64,000 bases of DNA from Parasutterella muris (GCF_943193095.1 NZ_CALPCV010000008.1:21504-85503); one strand, 5' to 3'; positions 1 to 9,380 are shown, counted from the first letter of the stretch. Notes: generated by a model from the sequence alone, not told the origin. Program-made: numbers and translations.

Positions 1-1
1 A

Positions 2-1018
2 ATACTGCGTTCCCGCGGCTGGACCGTTTCCTGGATCGGAACGGAAAAAGGGATGGAGCGGCGCTTAGTTGAGCGCTACGGGATTCCATTTCACGCGTTC
101 GATTTCCAAGGGCTGCGCGGCAAGGGTCTGAAGACAATGCTCTTTGGCGGCTTCAAGCTGCTTTCGTGTATTGGCAAAAGCCGTACGATCCTGAGCGGGG
201 AAAATGCCGATGTCGTTTTTTCGACAGGCGGCTATATTGCGGTTCCGGTTTGTCTTGCCGCAGGTCTCAAGGGCGTTCCGTATGTTTTGATGAACAGTGA
301 CGCGGATCCGCTCCTGAGTATCAAGATGGTTCAGGGCAATGCCGCGGGTATCATGTGCGGGTTCGACGGCAAAGCGGCGAAGCTTGCGGGAGATCGAGGC
401 GTCGTGAGCGGCAACCCGGTTCGTCAGGAAATTCTGAACATTCCCGAGCCTCAGGAGCGATATGCGGGCAGGACCGGCAGACTGAATCTGCTTGTCTTCG
501 GCGGCTCTCTGGGCGCGCAGGTCTTTAACGAGCGGATACCACCGGCGATTGCCATGATCCCGCCCGAGGAGCGGCCTAATATTGTGCATCAGTGCGGCAT
601 CAAGGCGGTTGAATCGGTGAAGGCGCTCTATAAGGAGCTTGGGGTTGAAGCTGAAGTGGTACCGTTTATTGACGACATGGCTAAAGCGTATCAGCAGGCA
701 GACGCGGTGATTGCGCGGGCCGGCGCGATCTCCGTGAGCGAGCTGACCGCCGCGGGCGTGCCTTCTATTTTGGTGCCGCTTGTGACTAAGACCACATCGC
801 ATCAGGTTGGCAACGCCGAATATATGCAGCAGGCGGGAGCGGCGATTTATCTGCCGCAGAGTGAGCTGCAGCCGCAGAAGCTAAAGGACATCCTTTGCGG
901 ATTGAATCGTGAAAAACTGCTGAGCATGGCAGAGAAGGCCAAACGTCTCGGCAAACCGCAGGCGGCGGAAACCGTCGCGGATTTTATTGAATACATTGCT
1001 AGAAAGGAAGCAAAGTGA
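2..1018 (+). CDS. murG: MurG, lipid II-forming GlcNAc transferase (5' end cut off by window)
   Basis: UDP-GlcNAc:undecaprenyl-pyrophosphoryl-MurNAc-pentapeptide transferase, the membrane-associated GT-B enzyme that makes lipid II. The reading frame is open from base 2 with MurG-like residues (ILRSRGWTVSWIGTEKGME) before the first internal ATG at 53, so the true start lies upstream of the window and the N-terminal glycine-rich loop is missing. Visible family features are the FSTGGYIAVP stretch, the linker SGNPVR, the C-domain FGGSLGAQ loop and the RAGAISVSELTAAGVPSILVPL donor-site segment. The stop codon overlaps the GTG start of murC (GTGA), so the two genes are translationally coupled in the dcw cluster. 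The family is usually about 355 residues; about 338 are present here. Confidence 0.97.
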   Translation: MLRSRGWTVSWIGTEKGMERRLVERYGIPFHAFDFQGLRGKGLKTMLFGGFKLLSCIGKSRTILSGENADVVFSTGGYIAVPVCLAAGLKGVPYVLMNSDADPLLSIKMVQGNAAGIMCGFDGKAAKLAGDRGVVSGNPVRQEILNIPEPQERYAGRTGRLNLLVFGGSLGAQVFNERIPPAIAMIPPEERPNIVHQCGIKAVESVKALYKELGVEAEVVPFIDDMAKAYQQADAVIARAGAISVSELTAAGVPSILVPLVTKTTSHQVGNAEYMQQAGAAIYLPQSELQPQKLKDILCGLNREKLLSMAEKAKRLGKPQAAETVADFIEYIARKEAK

Positions 1019-2409
1019 AATTTTCCGTCAAGAAAATGCACTTCGTCGGAATCGGCGGAACCGGAATGAACGGGATCGCCGAGGTGATGATTAATCTCGG
1101 ATATACCGTTTCAGGCTCAGATCTGAAAGAGAACGCCGCAATTGAACATTTGCGCTCGCTTGGCGCCGAGATTTATATCGGGCATCAGGCTGAAAATGTC
1201 GGTGACGCCGGCGTGGTGGTGACTTCCACCGCGGTTCACGCGGAAAACCCCGAAGTCGTCGAGGCAAAAAAACGCAATATTCCGGTGGTCCCCAGAGCCA
1301 TCATGCTTGCCGAACTGATGCGTCTTCGTCAGGGCATCGCGATCGCGGGCACCCATGGCAAGACCACAACGACATCTCTGATCACCAGTATTCTGAGCAA
1401 AGCCGGCATGGATCCGACCTTTGTGATTGGCGGAAGACTTAACGCGGCCGGTTCCAACGCCAAGCTTGGTCAGGGCGCCTATATTGTTGCCGAGGCCGAC
1501 GAATCCGACGCATCATTTTTGAATCTGAATCCGGTCATTTCCGTTGTCACCAACATTGATCAGGATCACATGGATACTTACCATCACGATTTGGGCGAGC
1601 TGAAGAAAGCCTTTACGGATTTCGTGATGCGTCTGCCTTTTTACGGCAGAGCCGTGATGTGTATTGAGAGCGAGAATGTGCGCTCGATTCTGCCCAACAT
1701 TTCCAAGCCGGTTCTGACGTACGGTTTTCGTCCCGAAGCGCAGATTCGCGCGACGAATATTCGCGCAGAAGGGACGAGTATGGTCTTTACGCTGGAGCGT
1801 GACGGGTTTGAAGCTGAAGAGTTCACCGTCAATCTACCCGGCGAGCACAACGTTCTGAACGCGCTTGCCGCGATTGGCGTTGCGCTGACGCTTGACATCA
1901 GTCTTGAAGTGGTCAAAGAGGCGCTCAAGGAATTTACCGGTGTCGGCCGTCGTTTTTCTGTTTGGGGCGAAGCGGAATCATCCAAGGGAAGCCGCTTTAC
2001 GGTTGTTGACGATTACGGTCACCATCCGACCGAAATGGCTGCCACGATTGCGGCGGCCAGAGGCGCATACCCGGGCAGACGTCTCTTTGTGGCGTTTCAG
2101 CCTCATCGCTACTCCAGAACTCGGGACTGTTTTGAGGATCTGGTGCGCGTGCTTTCCAAAGCCGACGCTCTGGTTCTTGAATCCGTTTACCCGGCCGGGG
2201 AAGAAAGAATTATCGGAGCGGACAGCCGCAGTCTGTGCCGCGCGATTCGTCTCACCGGAAAAGTGGAGCCGATGTTTGCCAATGACAACAAAGAGGCTCT
2301 GGAGCTGATTGACAACAATGTTCGTGACGGAGATGTGCTGCTTGCCATCGGCGCCGGAAACATTGGTGAGCTGCCCGCAAGGCTGATGAAGAAAAAGGTT
2401 AACAAATGA
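1015..2409 (+). CDS. murC: UDP-N-acetylmuramate--L-alanine ligase MurC
   Basis: Cytoplasmic ATP-dependent ligase that adds L-Ala to UDP-MurNAc, the first step of stem-peptide synthesis. The 464 residues match full length for the family. The N-terminal Rossmann-like loop GIGGTGM is at about residues 12-18, the P-loop GTHGKTTTT at about 112-120, and the Mur ligase signature with DDYGHHPTE lies in the C-terminal third. The start is GTG at 1015, overlapping the murG stop by four bases, and the stop overlaps the ddl start as ATGA. Both overlaps point to one polycistronic dcw message. Confidence is high because all three Mur-ligase domains and the length agree. Confidence 0.98.
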   Translation: MKFSVKKMHFVGIGGTGMNGIAEVMINLGYTVSGSDLKENAAIEHLRSLGAEIYIGHQAENVGDAGVVVTSTAVHAENPEVVEAKKRNIPVVPRAIMLAELMRLRQGIAIAGTHGKTTTTSLITSILSKAGMDPTFVIGGRLNAAGSNAKLGQGAYIVAEADESDASFLNLNPVISVVTNIDQDHMDTYHHDLGELKKAFTDFVMRLPFYGRAVMCIESENVRSILPNISKPVLTYGFRPEAQIRATNIRAEGTSMVFTLERDGFEAEEFTVNLPGEHNVLNALAAIGVALTLDISLEVVKEALKEFTGVGRRFSVWGEAESSKGSRFTVVDDYGHHPTEMAATIAAARGAYPGRRLFVAFQPHRYSRTRDCFEDLVRVLSKADALVLESVYPAGEERIIGADSRSLCRAIRLTGKVEPMFANDNKEALELIDNNVRDGDVLLAIGAGNIGELPARLMKKKVNK

Positions 2410-3359
2410 GAAATATTGATCCGAAAAGTTTAGGTAAGGTCGCGGTCGTTCTCGGCGGCACTTCCGGAGAAAGAGAAGTCTCCCTTATGAGCGGTAGCGG
2501 CGTCTATAACGCTTTAATCGAGGAAGGCGTTGACGCGGTCAAATTTGATCCGAAAGAGGAAAGCCTTGAACGTCTGGCGGAGATGAAGCCCGACAGAGTG
2601 TTCATGATTCTGCACGGCAAGGGCGGAGAGGACGGTATTTTCCAGGGCGTTCTCGAATATATGAAGCTGCCCTATACCGGCAGCGGCGTGCTCTCGAGCG
2701 CGATTTCGATTGACAAGAACATGACGAAACTCGTCTGGGCGAGCGCGGGAGTTCCGGTTCCGCGCGGCATGATTCTTTCAAACCGAGCCGACTGCGCGCT
2801 CGCGCTGAAAAATCTCGGATCGAATTTAGTCATTAAGCCGAACAAAGAAGGCTCGAGCATTGGACTTTATAAGCTGAAGAACGCGGATCTTGCCGCGGTT
2901 GAGGACGCATACAGCAAAGCGGCTGAAACTGGCATGCAGGTGCTTGCAGAAGAATTTGTTGAAGGACGCGAGCTGACAGTTGGCGTACTCGATAAAGGTG
3001 AAGGCAGAGGCCTTGAAGCAATGCCGATTATTGAGATCAAGGCGCCTAAAGGCGATTACGACTTTGAGCACAAGTATTACTCGGATGAAACGGTTTACGT
3101 TTGTCCGGCGGAAATCTCCTCAGAAAAGACAAAAGAGATTCAGGACGCAGTGGTGAAGGCTGCCAATCTGGTACGTGCCTCAGGCTGGAGCCGTATCGAT
3201 GTCATGCTTCGCGAGGACGGCTCCTTTGCGCTGCTTGAAATCAACACAGCCCCCGGCATGACGCCGCACTCTCTGGTGCCGCTTGCTGCGCGCACGGAAG
3301 GCATCTCTTACGGCGAACTCGTGAAACTTGTCGCCGCGGGCGCTTCACTTAAGGGTTAG
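2406..3359 (+). CDS. ddl: D-alanine--D-alanine ligase
   Basis: ATP-grasp ligase that joins two D-Ala residues for the peptidoglycan stem peptide. The protein is 317 residues, normal for the DdlB type. Visible features are the N-terminal VLGGTSGEREVSLMSG motif (about residues 14-30), the HGKGGEDG substrate loop, the KPNKEGSSIG ATP-grasp segment and the C-terminal LLEINTAPGMTPHSL metal and D-Ala binding segment. The ATG overlaps the murC stop (ATGA) and the gene ends two bases before the ftsQ ATG. Its position between murC and ftsQ is the classical dcw order and favours the ddlB assignment. Confidence 0.97.
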   Translation: MRNIDPKSLGKVAVVLGGTSGEREVSLMSGSGVYNALIEEGVDAVKFDPKEESLERLAEMKPDRVFMILHGKGGEDGIFQGVLEYMKLPYTGSGVLSSAISIDKNMTKLVWASAGVPVPRGMILSNRADCALALKNLGSNLVIKPNKEGSSIGLYKLKNADLAAVEDAYSKAAETGMQVLAEEFVEGRELTVGVLDKGEGRGLEAMPIIEIKAPKGDYDFEHKYYSDETVYVCPAEISSEKTKEIQDAVVKAANLVRASGWSRIDVMLREDGSFALLEINTAPGMTPHSLVPLAARTEGISYGELVKLVAAGASLKG

Positions 3360-3361
3360 GG

Positions 3362-4165
3362 ATGAAGCGCATTAGTGCCGGGACCCTTTCGTTCTTTGCG
3401 GATATCCTCAGCGTGGTTTTAATCGCGCTGCTGCTTTCCGCCGCGACCTTTTGGTTTATTCAAAGGCCGGTATTTTTGCTGCGTCATGTGGATGTGGTTA
3501 TTGAAGGCAATAAGGAAGCTGTTTCGGTTGAGGAGGTCGCTCAGGCGCTCAAAGGAAATTTGCGCGGGAATTACTTTACGGCAAGTTTGGGGAGCGCCGC
3601 GGCGAGTCTGAAGGATATCCCTAGGGTCAAAGATGTCGCAATTGTTCGGGAGTGGCCGAACAGTCTTCAGATAGAGCTGGTGCTGCATGAGCCGATTGCC
3701 ATCTGGGGAGACGGGAAGCTGCTCGCCAAGGACGGTACGATTTTTGTCGCGAATCCCGATGTGGCGGATCCGAACGGGCAGCTGCCCAGGATTAACGGAC
3801 CCGAGCAGAAGCGGATGCGGATTTATGATCAGTACCGCAGGTTTGAAGCGGTATGCGAGCAGTACGGCTATCACGTCGTTTCTTTGGACTTGGAAGATTT
3901 CGGCGGCTGGATCGTCAGATTTAAGCGGCCTGACGGAAAGACCCTTAAACTAACACTGAAAGAGGGCGACAGCCCGGAAGCATTGGACGAAAAATTAAAA
4001 GAAGTCATTCTCAATCTGCCCAGGCTGAAAGATCGTCTGGGAGGCGAGCCGCTTGAGATGGACGCACGCTACGCCAAGGGCGTGGCGGTTGTGAAACCCG
4101 CGGCGGAGCAGGAAACAGATGAGGATATGGAACACCTCCCCGGAGTGAGTAAGGATGGCAGATAA
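3362..4165 (+). CDS. ftsQ: Cell division protein FtsQ
   Basis: Bitopic inner-membrane divisome protein that links early Z-ring proteins to FtsB/FtsL and the septal synthase. The 267-residue protein has a short cytoplasmic start, one membrane helix at about residues 12-32 (DILSVVLIALLLSAATFWFI), then a POTRA-type region beginning VDVVIEGNKE and the FtsQ domain with VREWPNSLQIELVLHEPIAIW. The C-terminal 25 residues are acidic and probably disordered. It overlaps ftsA by 11 bases. Sequence conservation in this family is modest, so the assignment rests on domain order, topology and the invariant dcw location. Confidence 0.95.
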   Translation: MKRISAGTLSFFADILSVVLIALLLSAATFWFIQRPVFLLRHVDVVIEGNKEAVSVEEVAQALKGNLRGNYFTASLGSAAASLKDIPRVKDVAIVREWPNSLQIELVLHEPIAIWGDGKLLAKDGTIFVANPDVADPNGQLPRINGPEQKRMRIYDQYRRFEAVCEQYGYHVVSLDLEDFGGWIVRFKRPDGKTLKLTLKEGDSPEALDEKLKEVILNLPRLKDRLGGEPLEMDARYAKGVAVVKPAAEQETDEDMEHLPGVSKDGR

Positions 4166-5477
4166 TTCAAAAGATTTATTGGTCGGATTGGACGTAGGAT
4201 CGTCGAAAGTCGTATGCGCAGTCGCGTCTTCGATCAGCCCCACTTCCTTCAGAATTGAGGGGCTCGGAGAGTGTCAGAGCCACGGCATTCGAGAGGGAAC
4301 TGTCGTAGATATTCAGGGCGCGGTGGAATCGATCCGCGCCGCGGTGGACGAAGCCTCGCAGACTGCGCAGACCAATATCCGCAATGTTGTGGCGGGAATT
4401 TCAGGAATTCATATCCGCACCGACAATGTGACGCAGCAGCTGATTATTAAATCAAACGAGATTGAACAGCGGGATATTGATCAGCTGATAGAGAACTCGC
4501 AGGAGGGTCCTCTTGCGCCTTCGATGCGTTATCTTGACGTGATTCCGCTCGAATACGCGGTCGATTTTAACTGGGGCATTGTTTCTCCGCTCGGCATGGA
4601 AGGCAAAAAGCTCGAAGCCAAGCTGCACATGATCACCGCTCAGTCGGGTCCCTGCGTTAACTTAAATAAGGCGATTCGACGCGCGGGACTTGAGCTGATC
4701 GACAGCCAGCTTTGCTTTAATCCGCTTGCGGCTGCCTCGGCGCTGCTTTCTCCGGAGGAAAAGAATTTAGGTGTCGCGCTGATCGATATCGGCGCGGATT
4801 TGACGGATGTCGCGGTATTTTCGAACGGTGTGGTTCAGTACACCTCTGTCGCTCCTTTCGGCGGTCAGACCATCACGGACGAAGTCGCGATTAAGACTCA
4901 GCTGTCCAACGAATCGGCTGAAGAGCTCAAGCATCGTCTCGGACAGGTGAAGTTTGATCCTACAAAGGATGTGGACGGCTCGTTTGTGATGCCGGCCTAC
5001 CCGGGTCTGGGTCAGGAAAAGGGCAGAGTGCTGACCAAGCAGGCCTTCTCGGACATTATCAACCCGAGGATTCAGGATATGTTTGAGAACATCTATTACA
5101 AGATCCGAGACAAAGGTCTGCACAATCAGCTCAGTCACGGTGTTGTGCTGACGGGCGGCGGCGCCTGCCTGCCGGGGATTGACCGAATGGCTAAAGAAGT
5201 GTTCAGCATGCACTTGGCCGGAAGAGACATCAATGTTCGAATCGGTCGGCCGCTGATCAGCTTTGAAACCGGAGAGTTTTTTGCTCCGGAGGACTATTCG
5301 ACCGCGGTGCTTCCGTCTCAGCTTACGGGCTATTCGACGCCGCAGCACGCAGCCGTCATGGGCTATTTGTATGACTTGAACCGCAAGGTTCTGACTCAAG
5401 GGTCCCGTATTCGCAGCAAAGGCAAACTTAAGACTGCGGCGGAATATCTTAAAACGTGGTTTTTAGGCAATTTCTAA
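4155..5477 (+). CDS. ftsA: Cell division protein FtsA
   Basis: Actin-like ATPase that tethers FtsZ polymers to the inner membrane. The 440 residues begin with the phosphate-1 loop GLDVGSSKV at about residues 10-18 and include a 1C-type domain, a phosphate-2 region (ALIDIGADLTDVAVF) and the adenosine motif LTGGGACLPGI at about 332. The last 20 residues (TAAEYLKTWFLGNF) form the expected amphipathic membrane-targeting helix. The ATG at 4155 sits inside the end of ftsQ behind AAGG. A 43-base gap with a small CGGCTCTAAAGCCG hairpin separates it from the first ftsZ. With two FtsZ proteins encoded next door, only the second has a recognisable FtsA-binding tail. Confidence 0.98.
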   Translation: MADNSKDLLVGLDVGSSKVVCAVASSISPTSFRIEGLGECQSHGIREGTVVDIQGAVESIRAAVDEASQTAQTNIRNVVAGISGIHIRTDNVTQQLIIKSNEIEQRDIDQLIENSQEGPLAPSMRYLDVIPLEYAVDFNWGIVSPLGMEGKKLEAKLHMITAQSGPCVNLNKAIRRAGLELIDSQLCFNPLAAASALLSPEEKNLGVALIDIGADLTDVAVFSNGVVQYTSVAPFGGQTITDEVAIKTQLSNESAEELKHRLGQVKFDPTKDVDGSFVMPAYPGLGQEKGRVLTKQAFSDIINPRIQDMFENIYYKIRDKGLHNQLSHGVVLTGGGACLPGIDRMAKEVFSMHLAGRDINVRIGRPLISFETGEFFAPEDYSTAVLPSQLTGYSTPQHAAVMGYLYDLNRKVLTQGSRIRSKGKLKTAAEYLKTWFLGNF

Positions 5478-5520
5478 CGATTTTTAATCCGGCTCTAAAG
5501 CCGTCAAAGAGTAAATAATC

Positions 5521-6657
5521 ATGCCGTTTATTGAGGAAGACACAGATTCTCTGGGACAGCAGATGCATGAGACCGTCATTAAGGTCATCGGCGTCGGAGG
5601 CGCCGGCGGAAACGCTCTGAACACTATGGTGAACAGGATGAGCGGGGCGGACATCACCTTCATCGCAGCCAATACGGACATACAAGCATTAAACAAGTCC
5701 CTGGCTGCTTATAAGCTGCCCTTAGGTTCGAGCGGACTTGGCGCCGGTACCAAACCGGAAGTCGGTTTTCAGTGCGCCAATGAAGCACGCGTTGCGATCG
5801 CCAAGATGCTCGACGGAGCCGACATGCTGTTTCTGACGGCGGGCATGGGTGGAGGCACCGGAACCGGGGCCTCTCCGGTCATTGCCGAAGTCGCCCGCGA
5901 GCTGGGCATTCTGACGGTTGCGATTGTGACCAAGCCCTTCAGTTTTGAAGGCTCAAGGCGCATGAGGATTGCGGAAAAGGGGCTGGAGCAGCTCAAAGAT
6001 CGGGTAGACAGTCTGATTGTTGTTTTGAATGATCGTCTGGAAGAGACGCTTGGAGAGGATGCCTCGCTGAAAGACTGTTTTGAGAAGGCTGACGAAGTTT
6101 TATACAACGCATGCTCGAGCGTGACGGAAATGATCCAAAACTGCGGCATGATGAACGTTGACTTCAGAGACATCAAAACCGTCATGAGCTGCAAAGGAAA
6201 AGCGCTGATCGGTTACGGCGAAGCCTCAGGTGCGGATCGAGCGGTGATTGCGTCGTCTCAGGCGATTTCCGCGCCGCTGCTTGACAGCGTCAGAATGCGC
6301 GGCGCAAAGGGGCTGCTTCTTAATGTTTTCGCGTCGACCTCTGTTCGCGCATCGGAATACCGAGCCGCGATGGAAACGGCTCAGAATTTTGCCGATCCTG
6401 ACGCGATTGTAAAAGGCGGTCTCTTTTTTGACGACAGTCTCGGCGATACGCTTCGAGTCAGTTTGATCGCGACCGGCATTGAGGATCCGGATCAGCCGGC
6501 CCAGGCCCCGAAAGAGGCGGAGAAGAAGCCTGAAGCGGCGCCGTTTCTTTCTCAGCCGTTCAGTGCCGGCAGCGCAAAGCAGCCTGAGGCTGAACCGCAG
6601 CAGTCCGCCAATCAGAGCGGACTTTGGAGCTCGAATCCTCTCGGCTTGAAAAATTAG
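5521..6657 (+). CDS. FtsZ paralogue 1, short tail without the C-terminal FtsA-binding peptide
   Basis: Tubulin-like GTPase of the Z-ring family, 378 residues. The catalytic core looks intact: GVGGAGGNA near residue 25, the tubulin signature GGGTGTGAS near 110, and the T7 synergy loop NVDFRD near 212 with both acidic residues. It differs from the adjacent paralogue in having a linker of only about 60 residues rich in P, A, E and Q, and in ending SGLWSSNPLGLKN. The usual C-terminal peptide of the (I/L)PxFLRK type that binds FtsA and other partners is absent. The shared SGLW(S/T)(S/T)N segment also occurs in the second copy about 40 residues before its end, which suggests this copy arose by duplication and lost the tail. 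It probably co-polymerises with or regulates the main FtsZ. No strong ribosome-binding site is visible. Confidence 0.93.
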   Translation: MPFIEEDTDSLGQQMHETVIKVIGVGGAGGNALNTMVNRMSGADITFIAANTDIQALNKSLAAYKLPLGSSGLGAGTKPEVGFQCANEARVAIAKMLDGADMLFLTAGMGGGTGTGASPVIAEVARELGILTVAIVTKPFSFEGSRRMRIAEKGLEQLKDRVDSLIVVLNDRLEETLGEDASLKDCFEKADEVLYNACSSVTEMIQNCGMMNVDFRDIKTVMSCKGKALIGYGEASGADRAVIASSQAISAPLLDSVRMRGAKGLLLNVFASTSVRASEYRAAMETAQNFADPDAIVKGGLFFDDSLGDTLRVSLIATGIEDPDQPAQAPKEAEKKPEAAPFLSQPFSAGSAKQPEAEPQQSANQSGLWSSNPLGLKN

Positions 6658-6847
6658 CGGGCAAGTACCCCCGGGCAGATAAAAAGCCGTGTTTCTTTGA
6701 GACGAAGGCGACTGAGGGGTTTAACGGTCTTCGGTGCGTTTTTTTACAAGAGATATTATGAGAAATCCGAGACGATTTTTTTGATTAACGATAAAATTAC
6801 GAGTCTGATGGTGGCAGAGCCGCAACGGCCTGAAAATAGAGAAGTAC

Positions 6848-8452
6848 ATGGAAAAGGTTATTGAAGAATACAACAGCTCCGATATGGGAGACGGACACCG
6901 TGCAACGGTGATTAAAGTTATCGGTGTCGGAGGTGCAGGCGGAAACGCGCTCAACACGATGGTTCGCAAGATGGGCGACAGCGATGTCGAATTCATTGCG
7001 GCCAATACGGACCAGCAGGCATTATCCAACTCCCTGGCCAATCAAAAGATTCCGCTTGGCAAGAGCGGACTGGGCGCAGGCATGCGTCCCGAGGTTGGTT
7101 TCCAGGCGGCTAATGAAGCGCGCGAAGAGATTGCTGACAAGCTGCGCGGAGCGGACATGGTGTTTATCACCGCCGGCATGGGCGGCGGCACCGGTACAGG
7201 CGCCTCTCCCGTTGTAGCTGAAGTTGCTCAGGAGTTGGGTATTCTGACTGTCGCGGTCGTCACGAAACCGTTTAATTTTGAAGGCATGCGCCGCATGAAG
7301 ACGGCAGAGCAGGGCCTTCAGCAGCTCAAAAACCGAGTTCATTCACTGATTGTTATTCTGAACGATCGTCTTGAGGAAGAGCTCGGAGAAGACGCGACAT
7401 TCAAAGAATGTTTCGAGAAGGCTGACGAGGTTCTCTACAACGCCTGTTCCGGTATTGCCGAGCTGATTCAGCGCGTCGGCTACATGAACGTTGACTTTGA
7501 AGACGTCCGTACGGTTATGGGCGCAAGAGGCACCGCCATGATGGGTATGGGCGAAGCGGAAGGTCCGGACAGAGCGATTGCGGCCGCATCTCAGGCCATT
7601 GCCTGTCCGCTTCTTGAAGGCGTTCAGCTCAAAGGCGCGCGCGGTCTGTTGGTCAACGTTACCGGAAGCACCGGCATGCGTATGTCGGAATTCAGAACCG
7701 CTATGGAAACCGTCAAGAATTTTGCCGATCCTGACGCGCTGGTTATCGCCGGTTCCGTCACAGACGATTCTCTTGGCGAAAAACTTCGCGTGACCGTGAT
7801 TGCCACAGGTCTTGATCAGGACGGTACCGATAATTTCGAGACCGACATGAGAACAGGCCAGAGCGCGAGCCCGGTAAACAATTCTTCTCAGCTTTGGAAG
7901 CAGAACACACCGTTCCGCACGGGTGCCGCTGAAACACTGCATTCAACGACGGAACCCGCTGCGCTCGGCGTTGATCTCTTCGGCGCTCCGATGACTGAGA
8001 CAAAACCGAAGGCCAAGGCTGAACGTCATCCGGAACCGAAGGTCGAGCCGAAGGCTGAACCGCAGGCTCAGGAACCGAAACCGGAAGTTCGTCCCGCAGA
8101 GGAAGTGAAAGAAGCGAAGCCTGAGGAAAAGCCCGCTGCCGCGCACACGGAAAATCCGTTTCTTCAGCCTGTTAGCCGTCCGATTTCCACGCCCGACGTG
8201 CAGAATCCTTTTCCGCAGAACAGTGCTCGCGACAACACCGTTTTCGGCTCCTTCGGCGGTAAAGAAAGCGTTCGTCCCGCAAGCGATGTTTTTGCAACGC
8301 TGAATCCTCAGCAGGGCACTAACAGCGGTCTTTGGACAACCAACGCGCAGACGCCGGCCGCTGAGCCTCGTCCTGCGGCTAATACAGAAGAAACACCGGA
8401 TCAGCCGCGTTTTGAATACGGCATTCCGACTTTCCTTCGCAAAAAGTCATAA
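6848..8452 (+). CDS. ftsZ: Cell division protein FtsZ (full-length paralogue 2)
   Basis: Main Z-ring GTPase candidate, 534 residues, unusually long because of an extended linker. Core motifs are GVGGAGGNA near residue 27, GGGTGTGAS near 112 and T7 loop NVDFED near 213. The core is very similar to the upstream copy over the first 320 residues. The linker of about 200 residues includes a repetitive K/P/E/A segment (about 380-435) and ends with GIPTFLRKKS, the conserved C-terminal peptide that docks on FtsA and other partners. It follows ftsZ paralogue 1 after a 190-base gap, which may hold a separate promoter or partial terminator, and precedes lpxC by 9 bases. By architecture this is the copy expected to carry the essential function. 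Confidence 0.96.
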   Translation: MEKVIEEYNSSDMGDGHRATVIKVIGVGGAGGNALNTMVRKMGDSDVEFIAANTDQQALSNSLANQKIPLGKSGLGAGMRPEVGFQAANEAREEIADKLRGADMVFITAGMGGGTGTGASPVVAEVAQELGILTVAVVTKPFNFEGMRRMKTAEQGLQQLKNRVHSLIVILNDRLEEELGEDATFKECFEKADEVLYNACSGIAELIQRVGYMNVDFEDVRTVMGARGTAMMGMGEAEGPDRAIAAASQAIACPLLEGVQLKGARGLLVNVTGSTGMRMSEFRTAMETVKNFADPDALVIAGSVTDDSLGEKLRVTVIATGLDQDGTDNFETDMRTGQSASPVNNSSQLWKQNTPFRTGAAETLHSTTEPAALGVDLFGAPMTETKPKAKAERHPEPKVEPKAEPQAQEPKPEVRPAEEVKEAKPEEKPAAAHTENPFLQPVSRPISTPDVQNPFPQNSARDNTVFGSFGGKESVRPASDVFATLNPQQGTNSGLWTTNAQTPAAEPRPAANTEETPDQPRFEYGIPTFLRKKS

Positions 8453-8461
8453 GAATCGTTC

Positions 8462-9367
8462 ATGATTAAGCAAAGAACATTGAGAGAGCCCGTCTCGGCG
8501 GTGGGTGTGGGCGTTCATTCGGGTAAAAAGATCCGTCTGACGCTTAGACCCGCGCCGGTTAATACCGGACTTGTGTTTACGCGTACGGATTTGAATCCGC
8601 CGGTTGTCATTCAGTCGGAGCCCACACGCGTTAACGACACGCGTATGGCGACGACACTGGATAAGGATGGCGCGCGCATCGCGACGATTGAACACATGAT
8701 GAGCGCGTTCTCGGGGCTTGCGATTGACAACTGCTTTATTGATGTTGACGCGCCCGAGATTCCGATTATGGACGGTTCGGGCTCCACCTTTGTTTACATG
8801 ATTCAATCGGCCGGGATTGTTGAACAGGATGCTCCGCGTCGTTTTGTACGCGTACTCAAACCCGTTGAAGTACGTGAAGGCGACAAATGGGCCTCTCTGG
8901 TTCCTTACGAAGGCTACAAACTTTCGTTCAGCATTGATTTTGGTCACGAAGCGATTGACAAGACCGCTCAGTTTGTTGAGGTTGACTTTAATAAGCAGAG
9001 TTATGTGCGTGACGTTTCGTACGCCCGCACGTTTGGTTTTGTGAAGGACTTGGAGCTTTTGTGGTCGCTCGGCTTAGCCCAAGGCGGCACGATGGACAAC
9101 GCGATTGTTTTGGACGACAAGCACGTGCTCAATCCGGAAGGACTGCGCGCAGAGGATGAGTTTGCCAAACACAAGCTTTTGGACGCGATGGGCGATTTAT
9201 ACGTGCTTGGACATCCGTTAATCGCGCACTACAGCGCCTTTAAATCCGGTCATGAAATCAACAACAAACTGCTCCGCGCGCTGATCGCTGATCCGCTCAG
9301 CTGGGAGTACGTTGAGTATCCGGATCCGGAACTTGCTCCGCGGTCATTTACTGCCGCGGTTGCTTAG
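8462..9367 (+). CDS. lpxC: UDP-3-O-acyl-N-acetylglucosamine deacetylase LpxC
   Basis: Zinc-dependent deacetylase that commits UDP-acyl-GlcNAc to lipid A synthesis. The protein is 301 residues, normal length. Zinc and catalytic residues are visible in EHMMSAFSGLAIDN (first His) and in KHKLLDAMGDLYVLG, where the His and Asp ligands lie; the HPLIAHYSAFKSGHE segment carries the catalytic His. The start at 8462 begins MIKQRTLREPVSAVGVGVHSG, the canonical LpxC opening. Its position directly after ftsZ is the standard dcw end. A strong hairpin terminator follows at 9381. Confidence 0.98.
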   Translation: MIKQRTLREPVSAVGVGVHSGKKIRLTLRPAPVNTGLVFTRTDLNPPVVIQSEPTRVNDTRMATTLDKDGARIATIEHMMSAFSGLAIDNCFIDVDAPEIPIMDGSGSTFVYMIQSAGIVEQDAPRRFVRVLKPVEVREGDKWASLVPYEGYKLSFSIDFGHEAIDKTAQFVEVDFNKQSYVRDVSYARTFGFVKDLELLWSLGLAQGGTMDNAIVLDDKHVLNPEGLRAEDEFAKHKLLDAMGDLYVLGHPLIAHYSAFKSGHEINNKLLRALIADPLSWEYVEYPDPELAPRSFTAAVA

Positions 9368-9380
9368 CCCGGTAACACAG

